Origin: DATKCJ01 sp035513275
Lineage (GTDB): Bacteria; Verrucomicrobiota; Verrucomicrobiia; Opitutales; Opitutaceae
Length of the DNA: 20,718 nt
Assembly (NCBI GenBank): GCA_035513275.1
Contig: DATKCJ010000095.1
Coordinates: 1-20,718 of the forward strand
Reading direction: 5' to 3'
Of this stretch, positions 14,165 to 20,718 are shown piece after piece (the first letter of the stretch is position 1; every line of letters begins with the position of its first letter). The notes under the pieces are model-generated. The model made no database searches. It saw only the letters and a list, made by a program, of their open reading frames with translations, and was not told the DNA's origin. Both the position numbers and the translations under genes were made by a program.

Positions 14165-16822
14165 TCACTCCGCACGCAGAGCGTCGACGGGATTCACTTT
14201 CCCGGCGCGACGCGCAGGCAGCCAGCAGGCGAGCAGCGCAATTGCCACGAGGAGAAACGTCGTGCCGGCGAGGACCAACAGGTTGTCGGTGCGGATGCCG
14301 GGGAACGCCGCGGCGATGATGCTGGAGACGCCGAACGCACCGAACAGGCCGAGCGCGGAGCCGACGAGCGCGAGCTTCACGCCCGAGGCGAGCACGAGCC
14401 GTGTGAGATTCCGCACGCTCGCGCCGAGCGCGATACGAATGGCGAACTCGCCGGTGCGCTGCGCCATCGTGCGCGCGATGATTCCGTAGATGCCTATCGA
14501 TGCGAGTCCGAGCCCGAGTGCGCCGAAGGCAGTGAGCATGTCGCGCAGCACGCCGAGCTGGTAGAGCATGCGTGCGATGAACTTGTCTGCGGGCTGCAGG
14601 CGGCGCACGGGCAGGTCGGCATCGAGATCGGTCATCGTCGCGCGGATGCTCGCGACGAGTGCGGACGGTGCGACGTTCTCGGCGCGCACGGCCAGTTCGA
14701 ACTGCCGCTGCGGTTCCTGCGCCATGACAACGTAGATGTGGTGAACAACCAGACTTGGATCGGGATCGTTGGGCTGGAAATCGGCGATAACGCCGACGAC
14801 CTCGCCCCAATCGAGGTCCGCGTTGCCACCGGCGGGCGCGAGGCGGCGGCCGATCGGGTTCGCGTCGCCGAAATACGCGCGCGCGGTGGACTCGCTCACG
14901 AGATAGACCTTCGTCGCCGTGGCGTTGTCGCGTTCTGTGAAGTCGCGTCCGGCGACAATTCGCATGCCGAAGGTCTCGAAGAATTGCGGGCTGATGGTGT
15001 TCACCATCGCGGCGGGCTCCTTGCCGGCCGGCGGACGCTCGTGACCCTCGATGTGGAATTTCCGAATGTCGGACCAATGGAAGAACGGAGTTGCGGTGGC
15101 GACGCTCACGCTTGCCACGCCGGGCAGCGTGCCGAGCCGCTCAAGCATCAGCCGTTGAAACGCGGATATCTTCTCCGCATCGCCGTAGGTGCCGGACGGG
15201 AGAACAATGCTTCCCGTGACGACCTGCGCGGACTCCCAGCCCGCGCGCCGGTCGTGCAGCTCGTCGAGGCCGCGGATGAAGAGCGCAGCGCCGGAGAGCA
15301 GCACCATCGCGAGCGCGAACTGGCCAACGATGAGGACCTGCCGGAAGCGTTGGTGTCCGCGTCCGCCGGTGGCGCCGCGTCCGCCGCTCTTGAGCGTGTC
15401 ATTCAGGTTGAGCCGCAACGCGAAGAGTGCAGGAGCGAGACCGAACGCAACAGCGGTGACGAGCGAAGCGAGAAACGCCCAGCCCATCACCAGCCAGTTG
15501 ACGTCGAACGTGACCTGCTCGCCGTTGTCGCCCGTCGAGCGCACGGCCGCCCAGTCGCTGAACCACAGTGCTACGACGATCGCGAGTCCACCGCCCGCGA
15601 TTGAGAGAAGTAGCGACTCCGCGATGAGCGGCCGCAGCAATTGCAGGCGTGACGCGCCGAGCGCGGCACGCACGGCGAACTCGCGGGCGCGTGCCATCGT
15701 GCGTGCGAGGAGGAAGTTCGCGAGGTTCGAGCAGGCGATGAGCAGGACGAAGGCCGAGAGGGCGACGAGCATCGGCATCACTGTTACGCCGCCGCTGCCG
15801 GCCGCGGTGGATTGCAGCGTGACGGTGCGCCACGAGCTCTCGGCGTTGAACTCGGGAAACTCCTGCGCAAGCCGGATGCCGACACTCTCGATGAATGCGG
15901 CGCCGTCTTGAAGTGATACACCCGGCGCGCGCCGCCCGATGACCTGCAGATTTGTCGTTTTGCGATCGACCGCGATCTCGGGTGTGAACGCGAGCGGACG
16001 GAAAAAGTCGACGTAGCCGAGGTGGCGCCAGTCGTTGAACGAGGCGGGCAGCACGCCCACGATCTGATGCGGCTGGCCGTCGATGCGGACGGTGCGGCCG
16101 ACGATGTCCTCCGCGCCGCCATAGCGGTTGAGCCAGATGCGCTGGCTCAAGACGGCGACGCGATCAAGGCCTGCTGCGCCCTCGCCGGGCAGGAAGCCGC
16201 GACCGAGCTGCGGCTGCACTCCAAGCATGGAAAAGAAGTTGGCCGTGGCGCGTGCGGCGGAGGCTTGTTGTGCGGGCTGGCCGGGATCGGAGAGGCTGAC
16301 CTGGTTATGCGCGCTGGCGGCGTAGTCGCCGTAGGTGTCACTCGACTTTTGGAGTTCGAGGAAATCGGCTGGAGACATGTTCCCCTCGGCATTCTGCGGC
16401 GTGACGCGATAGATCCGGTCGAGCTGATCGAGATTCGCGTAGGGAAGTTGTTTGAACACCACGCCGTTGAGCGCGCTGAACATCGAGGTGTTCGCGCCGA
16501 TGCCGAGCCCGAGCGTGACGATCGCGAGGATTGAGAAGCCGGGTGAGCGCACGAGCTGGCGAAATGCGAAGCGCAGATCTTTCGCGAGTCGCTCGAGCCA
16601 GCCCCACCCCCATGCGTCGCGCGCCTGTTCCTCGATGCTCGCGGTGTTGCCGAACTTCCGCTGCGCGGCGTAGCGCGCCTCCTCGGCTGACAAGCCGTCG
16701 GCCTCAAGCTCGGCCGTGCGCTGCTCAAGGTGGAAACGCATTTCCTCGGCCATCTCGGCTTCGGTGCTGTGGCGTCGGAACAGATAACCGATTCTGCGAG
16801 CGATGCGTCGGAGGAGATTCAT
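14165..16822 (-). CDS. ADOP-type ABC transporter permease (MacB/FtsX-like), copy 2
   Basis: Second ADOP permease, 885 residues, with the same plan as copy 1: prefix domain (EEMRFHLEQRTAELEADGLS, about 26-45), first helix ILAIVTLGLGIGANTSMF, MacB-like periplasmic part, LIACSNLANFLLARTMARA, a second periplasmic part, and the closing LPARRAGKVNPVDALRAE. Long stretches are identical to copy 1 in protein and nearly so in DNA, for example the ends of the genes around 14440-14520 and 11670-11750. The differences concentrate in the periplasmic regions, so the two copies may recognise different partners. It begins 21 bp after the padR stop and is the first permease of the cluster. PadR-family repressors commonly precede ADOP genes. 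No ATP-binding subunit is encoded in the window. Confidence 0.9.
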   Translation of the reverse strand: MNLLRRIARRIGYLFRRHSTEAEMAEEMRFHLEQRTAELEADGLSAEEARYAAQRKFGNTASIEEQARDAWGWGWLERLAKDLRFAFRQLVRSPGFSILAIVTLGLGIGANTSMFSALNGVVFKQLPYANLDQLDRIYRVTPQNAEGNMSPADFLELQKSSDTYGDYAASAHNQVSLSDPGQPAQQASAARATANFFSMLGVQPQLGRGFLPGEGAAGLDRVAVLSQRIWLNRYGGAEDIVGRTVRIDGQPHQIVGVLPASFNDWRHLGYVDFFRPLAFTPEIAVDRKTTNLQVIGRRAPGVSLQDGAAFIESVGIRLAQEFPEFNAESSWRTVTLQSTAAGSGGVTVMPMLVALSAFVLLIACSNLANFLLARTMARAREFAVRAALGASRLQLLRPLIAESLLLSIAGGGLAIVVALWFSDWAAVRSTGDNGEQVTFDVNWLVMGWAFLASLVTAVAFGLAPALFALRLNLNDTLKSGGRGATGGRGHQRFRQVLIVGQFALAMVLLSGAALFIRGLDELHDRRAGWESAQVVTGSIVLPSGTYGDAEKISAFQRLMLERLGTLPGVASVSVATATPFFHWSDIRKFHIEGHERPPAGKEPAAMVNTISPQFFETFGMRIVAGRDFTERDNATATKVYLVSESTARAYFGDANPIGRRLAPAGGNADLDWGEVVGVIADFQPNDPDPSLVVHHIYVVMAQEPQRQFELAVRAENVAPSALVASIRATMTDLDADLPVRRLQPADKFIARMLYQLGVLRDMLTAFGALGLGLASIGIYGIIARTMAQRTGEFAIRIALGASVRNLTRLVLASGVKLALVGSALGLFGAFGVSSIIAAAFPGIRTDNLLVLAGTTFLLVAIALLACWLPARRAGKVNPVDALRAE

Positions 16823-16843
16823 GGGTGCGGGGTTTGATGATCC

Positions 16844-17173
16844 TCAAGCCGACTCCATCACCATCGCGATGACCGTGCTCATCCGGTCCCAGTTCGCCTG
16901 CTCGGTTTCGAGCTGTTTGCGGCCGGTGCGCGTGAGGCTGTAGTATTTCGCGCGGCGGTTGTTCTCGGTCTTGCGCCACTCGGCCTCGATCCAGCCCTTC
17001 TCCTCCATTCGGTAAAGCGAGGGGTAGAGCGAACCCTCGTCGACCTTGAGCGCGCTGTTCGAGAGTTGCTCGAGCTTGTTGGTGATGCCCCAGCCGTGGA
17101 GTTCGCCGCGGCTCAGGACGCGCAGCACGAGCATGTCGAGCGTGCCTGGCATGAGTTCGGATTTTTGGGCCAT
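16844..17173 (-). CDS. PadR-family transcriptional repressor
   Basis: Winged-helix repressor of the PadR family, 109 residues from the ATG at 17173 (a GTG at 17179 is also possible). The family signature is plain: GTLDMLVLRVLSRGELHGWG opens the domain, ALKVDEGSLYPSLYRMEEKG carries the recognition helix, and KYYSLTRTGRKQLETE leads into the C-terminal helix used for dimer contacts. The length fits the short PadR-s2 group. It is the first gene of the (-) cluster and very probably controls itself and the two ADOP permeases. Two 15-bp palindromes lie directly upstream (17183-17197 and 17218-17232), the closer one only about ten bases from the start codon, which fits autorepression. The inducing ligand is unknown. 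Confidence 0.9.
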   Translation of the reverse strand: MAQKSELMPGTLDMLVLRVLSRGELHGWGITNKLEQLSNSALKVDEGSLYPSLYRMEEKGWIEAEWRKTENNRRAKYYSLTRTGRKQLETEQANWDRMSTVIAMVMESA

Positions 17174-17182
17174 GGCCACTCA

Positions 17183-17197
17183 CTTAGATAATCTAAG
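17183..17197. promoter_or_regulatory. Candidate PadR operator 1
   Basis: CTTAGATAATCTAAG is a perfect inverted repeat with 7-bp arms around one central base. It begins ten bases before the padR ATG. Upstream on the padR strand TTGACC (17205-17210) could be a -35 box, so the operator would cover the -10 region and transcription start. A PadR dimer sitting here would block its own promoter. PadR sites of this general sequence are known; binding by this PadR is inferred. Confidence 0.7.
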
Positions 17198-17217
17198 GCA
17201 GCGTGGTCAAGCCTTTC

Positions 17218-17232
17218 CTTAGACTGTCCAAG
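17218..17232. promoter_or_regulatory. Candidate PadR operator 2
   Basis: CTTAGACTGTCCAAG matches operator 1 in both outer arms (CTTAGA and T-C-x-AAG) with one mismatch in the right arm. Its centre lies 35 bp from that of operator 1, between three and four helical turns. It sits upstream of the candidate -35 box of padR and about 160 bp upstream of cydA. Paired sites suggest cooperative or looped repression. Confidence 0.55.
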
Positions 17233-17355
17233 GCACGGGCGGCGCGAAGGTGCGGACCGTCGGTGACGTGCAGCTCGCGATGCACGGGAGCTCGCTGCGT
17301 TTTGAATGAGATCGTTAAGGCGAAGTCATCACTTTTCGCAGGCGAGGGCCACGGC

Positions 17356-17383
17356 TTGCTTGTGCACCGCGGTGCCATAGCTT
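17356..17383 (+). promoter_or_regulatory. Candidate cydA promoter with an internal palindrome
   Basis: TTGCTT (17356-17361) and TAGCTT (17378-17383) are 16 bp apart just before the cydA ATG at 17391, which would give a leaderless or nearly leaderless message. Between the boxes lies a perfect 12-bp palindrome, GCACCGCGGTGC (17364-17375), placed where a regulator would block or activate transcription. The -35 and -10 matches are moderate, so the promoter call is tentative; the palindrome is certain. Confidence 0.4.
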
Positions 17384-17390
17384 GCGCGGC

Positions 17391-18689
17391 ATGGACGATC
17401 TGCTCGCGGCGCGCGCCACGATGGCGTTTTCATTGGGCTTCCACATCGTCTTCGCGTCGATCGGCATGACGATGCCGTTCATGATGTGCGCTGCGCACTG
17501 GCGGTATTTGCGGAAGAAGGATCCCGTCTATCTCGAGCTGACGAAGATGTGGATGAAGGGCGTGGCGATCCTGTTCGCGGTCGGCGCCGTGTCGGGCACG
17601 GTGCTCGCGTTCGAGCTCGGCCTTCTTTGGCCCGGCTTCATGAAACATGCGGGGGCGATCATCGGCATGCCGTTTTCGTGGGAGGGGACCGCGTTCTTCC
17701 TCGAGGCAATTGCGATCGGACTCTTCCTCTATGGATGGAACCGGATGCATCCGTGGGTGCATTGGGGGACGGGATTGCTCGTCGGCGTATCGGGATTTGC
17801 GTCGGGCATCTTCGTGGTGGCCGCCAACGCGTGGATGAACGCTCCGGCGGGCTTCGACTGGGTGGACGGTGCGGCGCTGAACGTCGATCCCGTGGCGGCC
17901 ATGTTCAACCGGGCGTGGTTGCCGCAAAGCCTGCACATGCAGATCGCCGCGCTTCAAGCAGTCGGTCTTGCCGTCGCCGGCATCCACGCGTGGCTGCTGT
18001 TGCGAGGGAAGGCGCCGGACCTGAACCGGAAGGCGCTGCGAATTGCGATGGTGTTTGGCGCGACGGCGTCGCTGCTACAGCCCTTCGCCGGTCACTTCGC
18101 AGGCACACGAGTGGCTGAACTCCAACCGGCCAAGATGGCGGCGATCGAGGGACTTTTTGAAACGCGATCACGCGCGCCGCTCACTTTAGGAGGTCTGCCC
18201 GATCCGGAGACGCGCACAATGAAGTGGGGTGTCGAGGTCCCCGGCATGCTGAGCTTCCTCGCACACGGTGATCCCGCCGCCGAGGTGATCGGGCTCGATC
18301 GTTTTCCGCGGGAGGATTGGCCGCCCGTGCTAATCACGCACGTAGCGTTTCAAATCATGGTAGGCATCGGAACGTTGCTCGCGATCGTCGGCGTGTTGTG
18401 GTTCTGGTTCGCGCGACGCGGCGAAGGCCCGCGGTGGTATTTGTGGACGCTCGTCGCGTGCGCGCCGCTGGGCATGGTGGCGATCGAGGCTGGCTGGGTT
18501 GTGACCGAGGTCGGCCGGCAGCCGTGGATCATCCAGGGGATCATGCGAACAAAGGACGCAGTTACCCCTGTGCCCGGGATGGTTTACCACTTCTATCTTT
18601 TCCTAGTCCTTTATTTGGCGCTCGCGGCGGCGACGACGTGGCTGTTGTTGCGACAGATTCGCACGGTGCAGAAAAAATTCGGAGGCTGA
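17391..18689 (+). CDS. cydA: Cytochrome bd-type ubiquinol oxidase subunit I
   Basis: Heme-bearing subunit of the cytochrome bd terminal oxidase, which oxidises quinol and reduces oxygen to water in the cytoplasmic membrane. The protein has 432 residues and about nine helices. Heme ligands are in place: His18 (SLGFHIVF), His182 (SLHMQIA) and Met323 (FQIMVG). The quinol-loop residues appear in ELQPAKMAAIE (243-253), and the conserved GRQPW lies at 375-379. The loop has no long C-terminal insertion, so this is a short Q-loop form. Two membrane glutamates (Glu98, Glu105) are seven residues apart; in the well-studied E. coli enzyme the pair is eight apart. The ATG at 17391 is chosen over an upstream TTG (17382). 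cydB follows by 3 bp. Confidence 0.95.
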   Translation: MDDLLAARATMAFSLGFHIVFASIGMTMPFMMCAAHWRYLRKKDPVYLELTKMWMKGVAILFAVGAVSGTVLAFELGLLWPGFMKHAGAIIGMPFSWEGTAFFLEAIAIGLFLYGWNRMHPWVHWGTGLLVGVSGFASGIFVVAANAWMNAPAGFDWVDGAALNVDPVAAMFNRAWLPQSLHMQIAALQAVGLAVAGIHAWLLLRGKAPDLNRKALRIAMVFGATASLLQPFAGHFAGTRVAELQPAKMAAIEGLFETRSRAPLTLGGLPDPETRTMKWGVEVPGMLSFLAHGDPAAEVIGLDRFPREDWPPVLITHVAFQIMVGIGTLLAIVGVLWFWFARRGEGPRWYLWTLVACAPLGMVAIEAGWVVTEVGRQPWIIQGIMRTKDAVTPVPGMVYHFYLFLVLYLALAAATTWLLLRQIRTVQKKFGG

Positions 18690-18692
18690 GCC

Positions 18693-19715
18693 GTGGTCGA
18701 GATCCTCGTCTTCTTCATCGGTGCGTCGCTCCTGCTCTACGTGGTGCTGGGCGGTTCTGATTTCGGCGCGGGCATCATCGAGTTGCTGCCTGCCGGGCCC
18801 CTGCGCGACGCGCAGAAGGAAGTGATCAATCGCGCCATGGGTCCGGTCTGGGAGGCCAACCACATGTGGCTGATCCTCGTGGTCGTGATTCTCTTCACGG
18901 GATTTCCGGCGATCTTCACGACAGTGATGATCGCGCTGCACGGCCCGATGCTGGCGCTGCTGGTGGGAATCATCGTGCGCGGCGTGGCGTTCTCGTTCCG
19001 GCACTACGACGCCGTGCAGGAGGAGAGAACGCAGCGCATCTACACGTGGCTGTTCGGGCTCTCGAGTCTTTGGACTTCGCTTTGGCTCGGCATCATCGCG
19101 GCGAGTCTCAACCGCGGGATCATCGACCCCACGGCGCGTGATTTTTGGGCGGCGTACGTAGCGCCATGGTGGGGACTTTATCCGTTGTCGGTGGGCGTCC
19201 TCGTGACGTGCATCTACGCATTCCTCGCGGCCATCTATCTTGTAGGCGAGACGAAGGACCCGGTGCTCCACCGGCGCTTCCTGCGACTCGCTATCGTTTT
19301 CAATGTCCTGGTGATCCTGGCCGGAGGGTTGGTTTTTCTGGCGTCGCTCGGAGAGCAGCAGAGCCTGGCGGTGGCATTCGCGCGCCGCCCTTTGAACATG
19401 GCGGTGATGGCGTTGGCCACCTTGCTGTTTGTTGTGCTGTGGTTTCTCGTCACCAAGCGGCGAAGTTTGCTCGCGCGCGTCGTGGCCGCGGGCCAGATGG
19501 CGCTGATCCCGTTCGGCTGGTACCTGCTCTATGCGCCGGACGCGGTGTTGACGGCATCGGGGCCGCTGAGCTTTCAGGATGCGGCCGCGCCGCCGGCAAC
19601 GCTCCGGCTGCTCATCATCGCGTTGGTCGTTGGCAGCCTTTTCATTTTTCCGAGCCTCTTCTATCTGCTGCGCGTTTTTAAACTGCGCGGAACGCTCCCC
19701 GGCAGGGGGAGTTGA
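18693..19715 (+). CDS. cydB: Cytochrome bd-type ubiquinol oxidase subunit II
   Basis: Second core subunit of the bd-type oxidase, 340 residues with about eight or nine membrane helices, needed for assembly and stability of the heme subunit. The family mark GPVWEANHMWLIL (49-61) is present, followed by LFTGFPAIFTTVMIALHGPM and the basic segment RGVAFSFRHYDAVQEERTQ. The start is the GTG at 18693, with the strong ribosome binding site GGAGG at 18681-18685 overlapping the end of cydA; the genes are translationally coupled. No short cydX-like gene follows, and no cydDC exporter is in the window. A hairpin (CTCCCC with GGGGAG, 19695-19711) covers the last codons up to two bases before the stop, but no T-run follows. 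Confidence 0.95.
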   Translation: MVEILVFFIGASLLLYVVLGGSDFGAGIIELLPAGPLRDAQKEVINRAMGPVWEANHMWLILVVVILFTGFPAIFTTVMIALHGPMLALLVGIIVRGVAFSFRHYDAVQEERTQRIYTWLFGLSSLWTSLWLGIIAASLNRGIIDPTARDFWAAYVAPWWGLYPLSVGVLVTCIYAFLAAIYLVGETKDPVLHRRFLRLAIVFNVLVILAGGLVFLASLGEQQSLAVAFARRPLNMAVMALATLLFVVLWFLVTKRRSLLARVVAAGQMALIPFGWYLLYAPDAVLTASGPLSFQDAAAPPATLRLLIIALVVGSLFIFPSLFYLLRVFKLRGTLPGRGS

Positions 19716-20312
19716 GCGGCTGCCTTGTCGCGGAACTGGAGTCCGAGTCGCAGGTTTCGAGTGCCTCGAGCCGGCCTTTGCACGCGTTCACTTGTGAAGT
19801 AGAAGGAGCACGAAAAGCGGGACCGAATCCCGCTAATAGATGCTGGAGCATTCGCGTTTTCGTCGTTCTGACTCGCCGTTCTGGCACATTTCGATCACGC
19901 GGCGTGCAAGAAACGATGCGCGCGGGTGGCTGTGTTTTTTGTGAACCGATGCGTTGAAAACGCGGCGTGGCGAAGACGCGCAAACCGCCCCTGGAAACTG
20001 TTCCGCTCAGAGGGAAATCCTGAAACGTGGCTTCGCATCATCGACGCGACGGTGTCGACTCGGGAGCGGGCAGTTCTTACCTCCTGTCCGAAGGCATCCG
20101 ATCCCAGGAGCGCGCGGTCTCACCGGAAGGAGGCGGGGCGGGGATCCAGACTGCCGGGCGAACAATGCGCAATTTCCACCGTTCGCCGTGTTGAGAAAAG
20201 CCGACTTGTGAATTCCGTGATTGTCAGAAGTTGACTTAATCTCAATGTCCTCACTCTCGCCCCCCAGCCCACGTTTTCTTCAAAGCCCTAACCTGATACC
20301 TGATTACCCTCT
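19716..20312. other. Long intergenic region without a recognised gene
   Basis: About 600 bp separate cydB from the TolQ-like gene. Open frames here are short, overlap one another on the same strand and carry no recognisable domain. The stretch is less regular in third-position G/C than the neighbouring genes, which suits non-coding DNA. It holds a perfect hairpin at 19816-19834 and a smaller one near 19945-19957 (GCGTT with AACGC). No consensus of tmRNA, RNase P or SRP RNA was noticed, and an unrecognised small RNA is possible. The 3' part must hold the promoter of the TolQ-like gene. Confidence 0.45.
19816..19834 (-). terminator. Hairpin with T-run on the minus strand
   Basis: AGCGGGA and TCCCGCT form a perfect 7-bp stem around a 5-base loop. 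Read on the minus strand the stem is followed by TTTTCG, as in an intrinsic terminator, while on the plus strand it is preceded by AAAA and followed by AATAG. No minus-strand gene ends here, so it may close an unrecognised minus-strand transcript, or simply be a hairpin 100 bp beyond cydB. Confidence 0.35.
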
Positions 20313-20718
20313 ATGAACTCAGTTACCATTCCCATGGCGGCGCTCGTGATGAACCAGACTCCAATGGAGTTGTTCAGGCACGGCGGCATCTTCATGTGGC
20401 CGATCCTGATGGTCTCTTTCCTGATGATCACGATCGTGATCGAGCGTCTGATCTTCATCATCAAGGAGGGTCGTCGCCGTCAGCCCGCCATGGTCGAGAA
20501 GATTCTCGAGACGGTCGAGGCGGGCAAGATCGACGAAGCGATCGAACTCGGGAAGACATCGGACGACTTCATCGCACGGATCGTGGTCTATGCGCTCGCG
20601 CACCGCGCCGACTCGCTCGGCAACTCGTTCAATCGAATTTCGAACCTCGAACTCAAGAGATTCAGCCAGGGACTGCCGGTCCTCGACACGTGCATTACGG
20701 CAGCGCCGCTGCTGGGCC
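20313..20718 (+). CDS. TolQ/ExbB/MotA-family proton channel protein (partial, cut at the window end)
   Basis: N-terminal 135 residues of an inner-membrane proton-channel subunit that, with an ExbD/TolR partner, energises TonB- or Tol-type envelope machines. After a short N-terminal stretch comes the first helix (about 26-50, FMWPILMVSFLMITIVIERL), then a cytoplasmic region containing the helix EKILETVEAGKIDEAIELGK, and finally FNRISNLELKRFSQGLPVLD leading to TAAPLLG, the conserved start of the channel helix in this family. The ATG at 20313 has no good ribosome binding site. ExbB, TolQ or MotA cannot be separated from this part alone; the absence of a flagellar context makes MotA unlikely. The rest of the gene and any partner lie beyond the window. 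Confidence 0.85.
   Translation, partial: MNSVTIPMAALVMNQTPMELFRHGGIFMWPILMVSFLMITIVIERLIFIIKEGRRRQPAMVEKILETVEAGKIDEAIELGKTSDDFIARIVVYALAHRADSLGNSFNRISNLELKRFSQGLPVLDTCITAAPLLG

Noticed and set aside
14117..15604. Plus-strand open frame of 495 codons inside ADOP copy 2
   Set aside because: Arg/Glu/His-rich antisense shadow of the permease, with no domain and no start signal.
19926..20234. Open frame of 102 codons in the gap before the TolQ-like gene
   Set aside because: No domain, no ribosome binding site, composition of random DNA, and other frames of similar length overlap it.

Overview
The window reads as GC-rich chromosomal DNA of a Verrucomicrobiota-type bacterium, most likely Opitutaceae-like; Acidobacteriota is the main alternative. 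The pointers are a PadR regulator next to two ADOP-type orphan ABC permeases, a rhombosortase with its own lipoprotein target, several small membrane proteins of unknown function, and a dispersed intergenic hairpin repeat. This placement rests on recognised families, not on a search. I see no tRNA, rRNA, CRISPR array or intact insertion sequence.

Layout. 1-184: intergenic, with one copy of the repeat. 185-2787: a LysR regulator (-) divergent from a two-gene (+) unit, a rhombotarget lipoprotein and a rhombosortase. 2788-3195: no convincing gene. 3196-3860: a HigBA-type toxin-antitoxin pair (-). 3977-5815: an SRPBCC protein (-) divergent from a membrane-anchored AraC regulator (+). 5816-6048: a candidate terminator, the second repeat copy and a large dyad. 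6049-8732: three exported (+) proteins: a two-domain NTF2-like protein, an esterase-D-fold protein lacking its catalytic serine, and a histidine phosphatase. 8786-17173: a long (-) cluster transcribed from padR through two ADOP permeases, a DUF4386 protein, a TPR protein and a DUF2306-like membrane protein. 17391-19715: cytochrome bd-type quinol oxidase genes cydAB (+), divergent from padR. 19716-20312: a gap of about 600 bp. 20313-end: the start of a TolQ/ExbB/MotA proton-channel gene, cut by the window edge.

How the parts may work together. The rhombosortase probably cleaves the GlyGly-type C-terminal tail of the lipoprotein just upstream. PadR probably represses its own cluster through two 15-bp palindromes in the padR-cydA gap. 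cydAB should provide a high-affinity terminal oxidase. The final gene belongs to the energised envelope (TonB/Tol) machinery. The most unusual points are the compact rhombosortase/target pair, the paired PadR operators, the esterase-like protein that looks catalytically dead, and the repeat shared by two intergenic regions.
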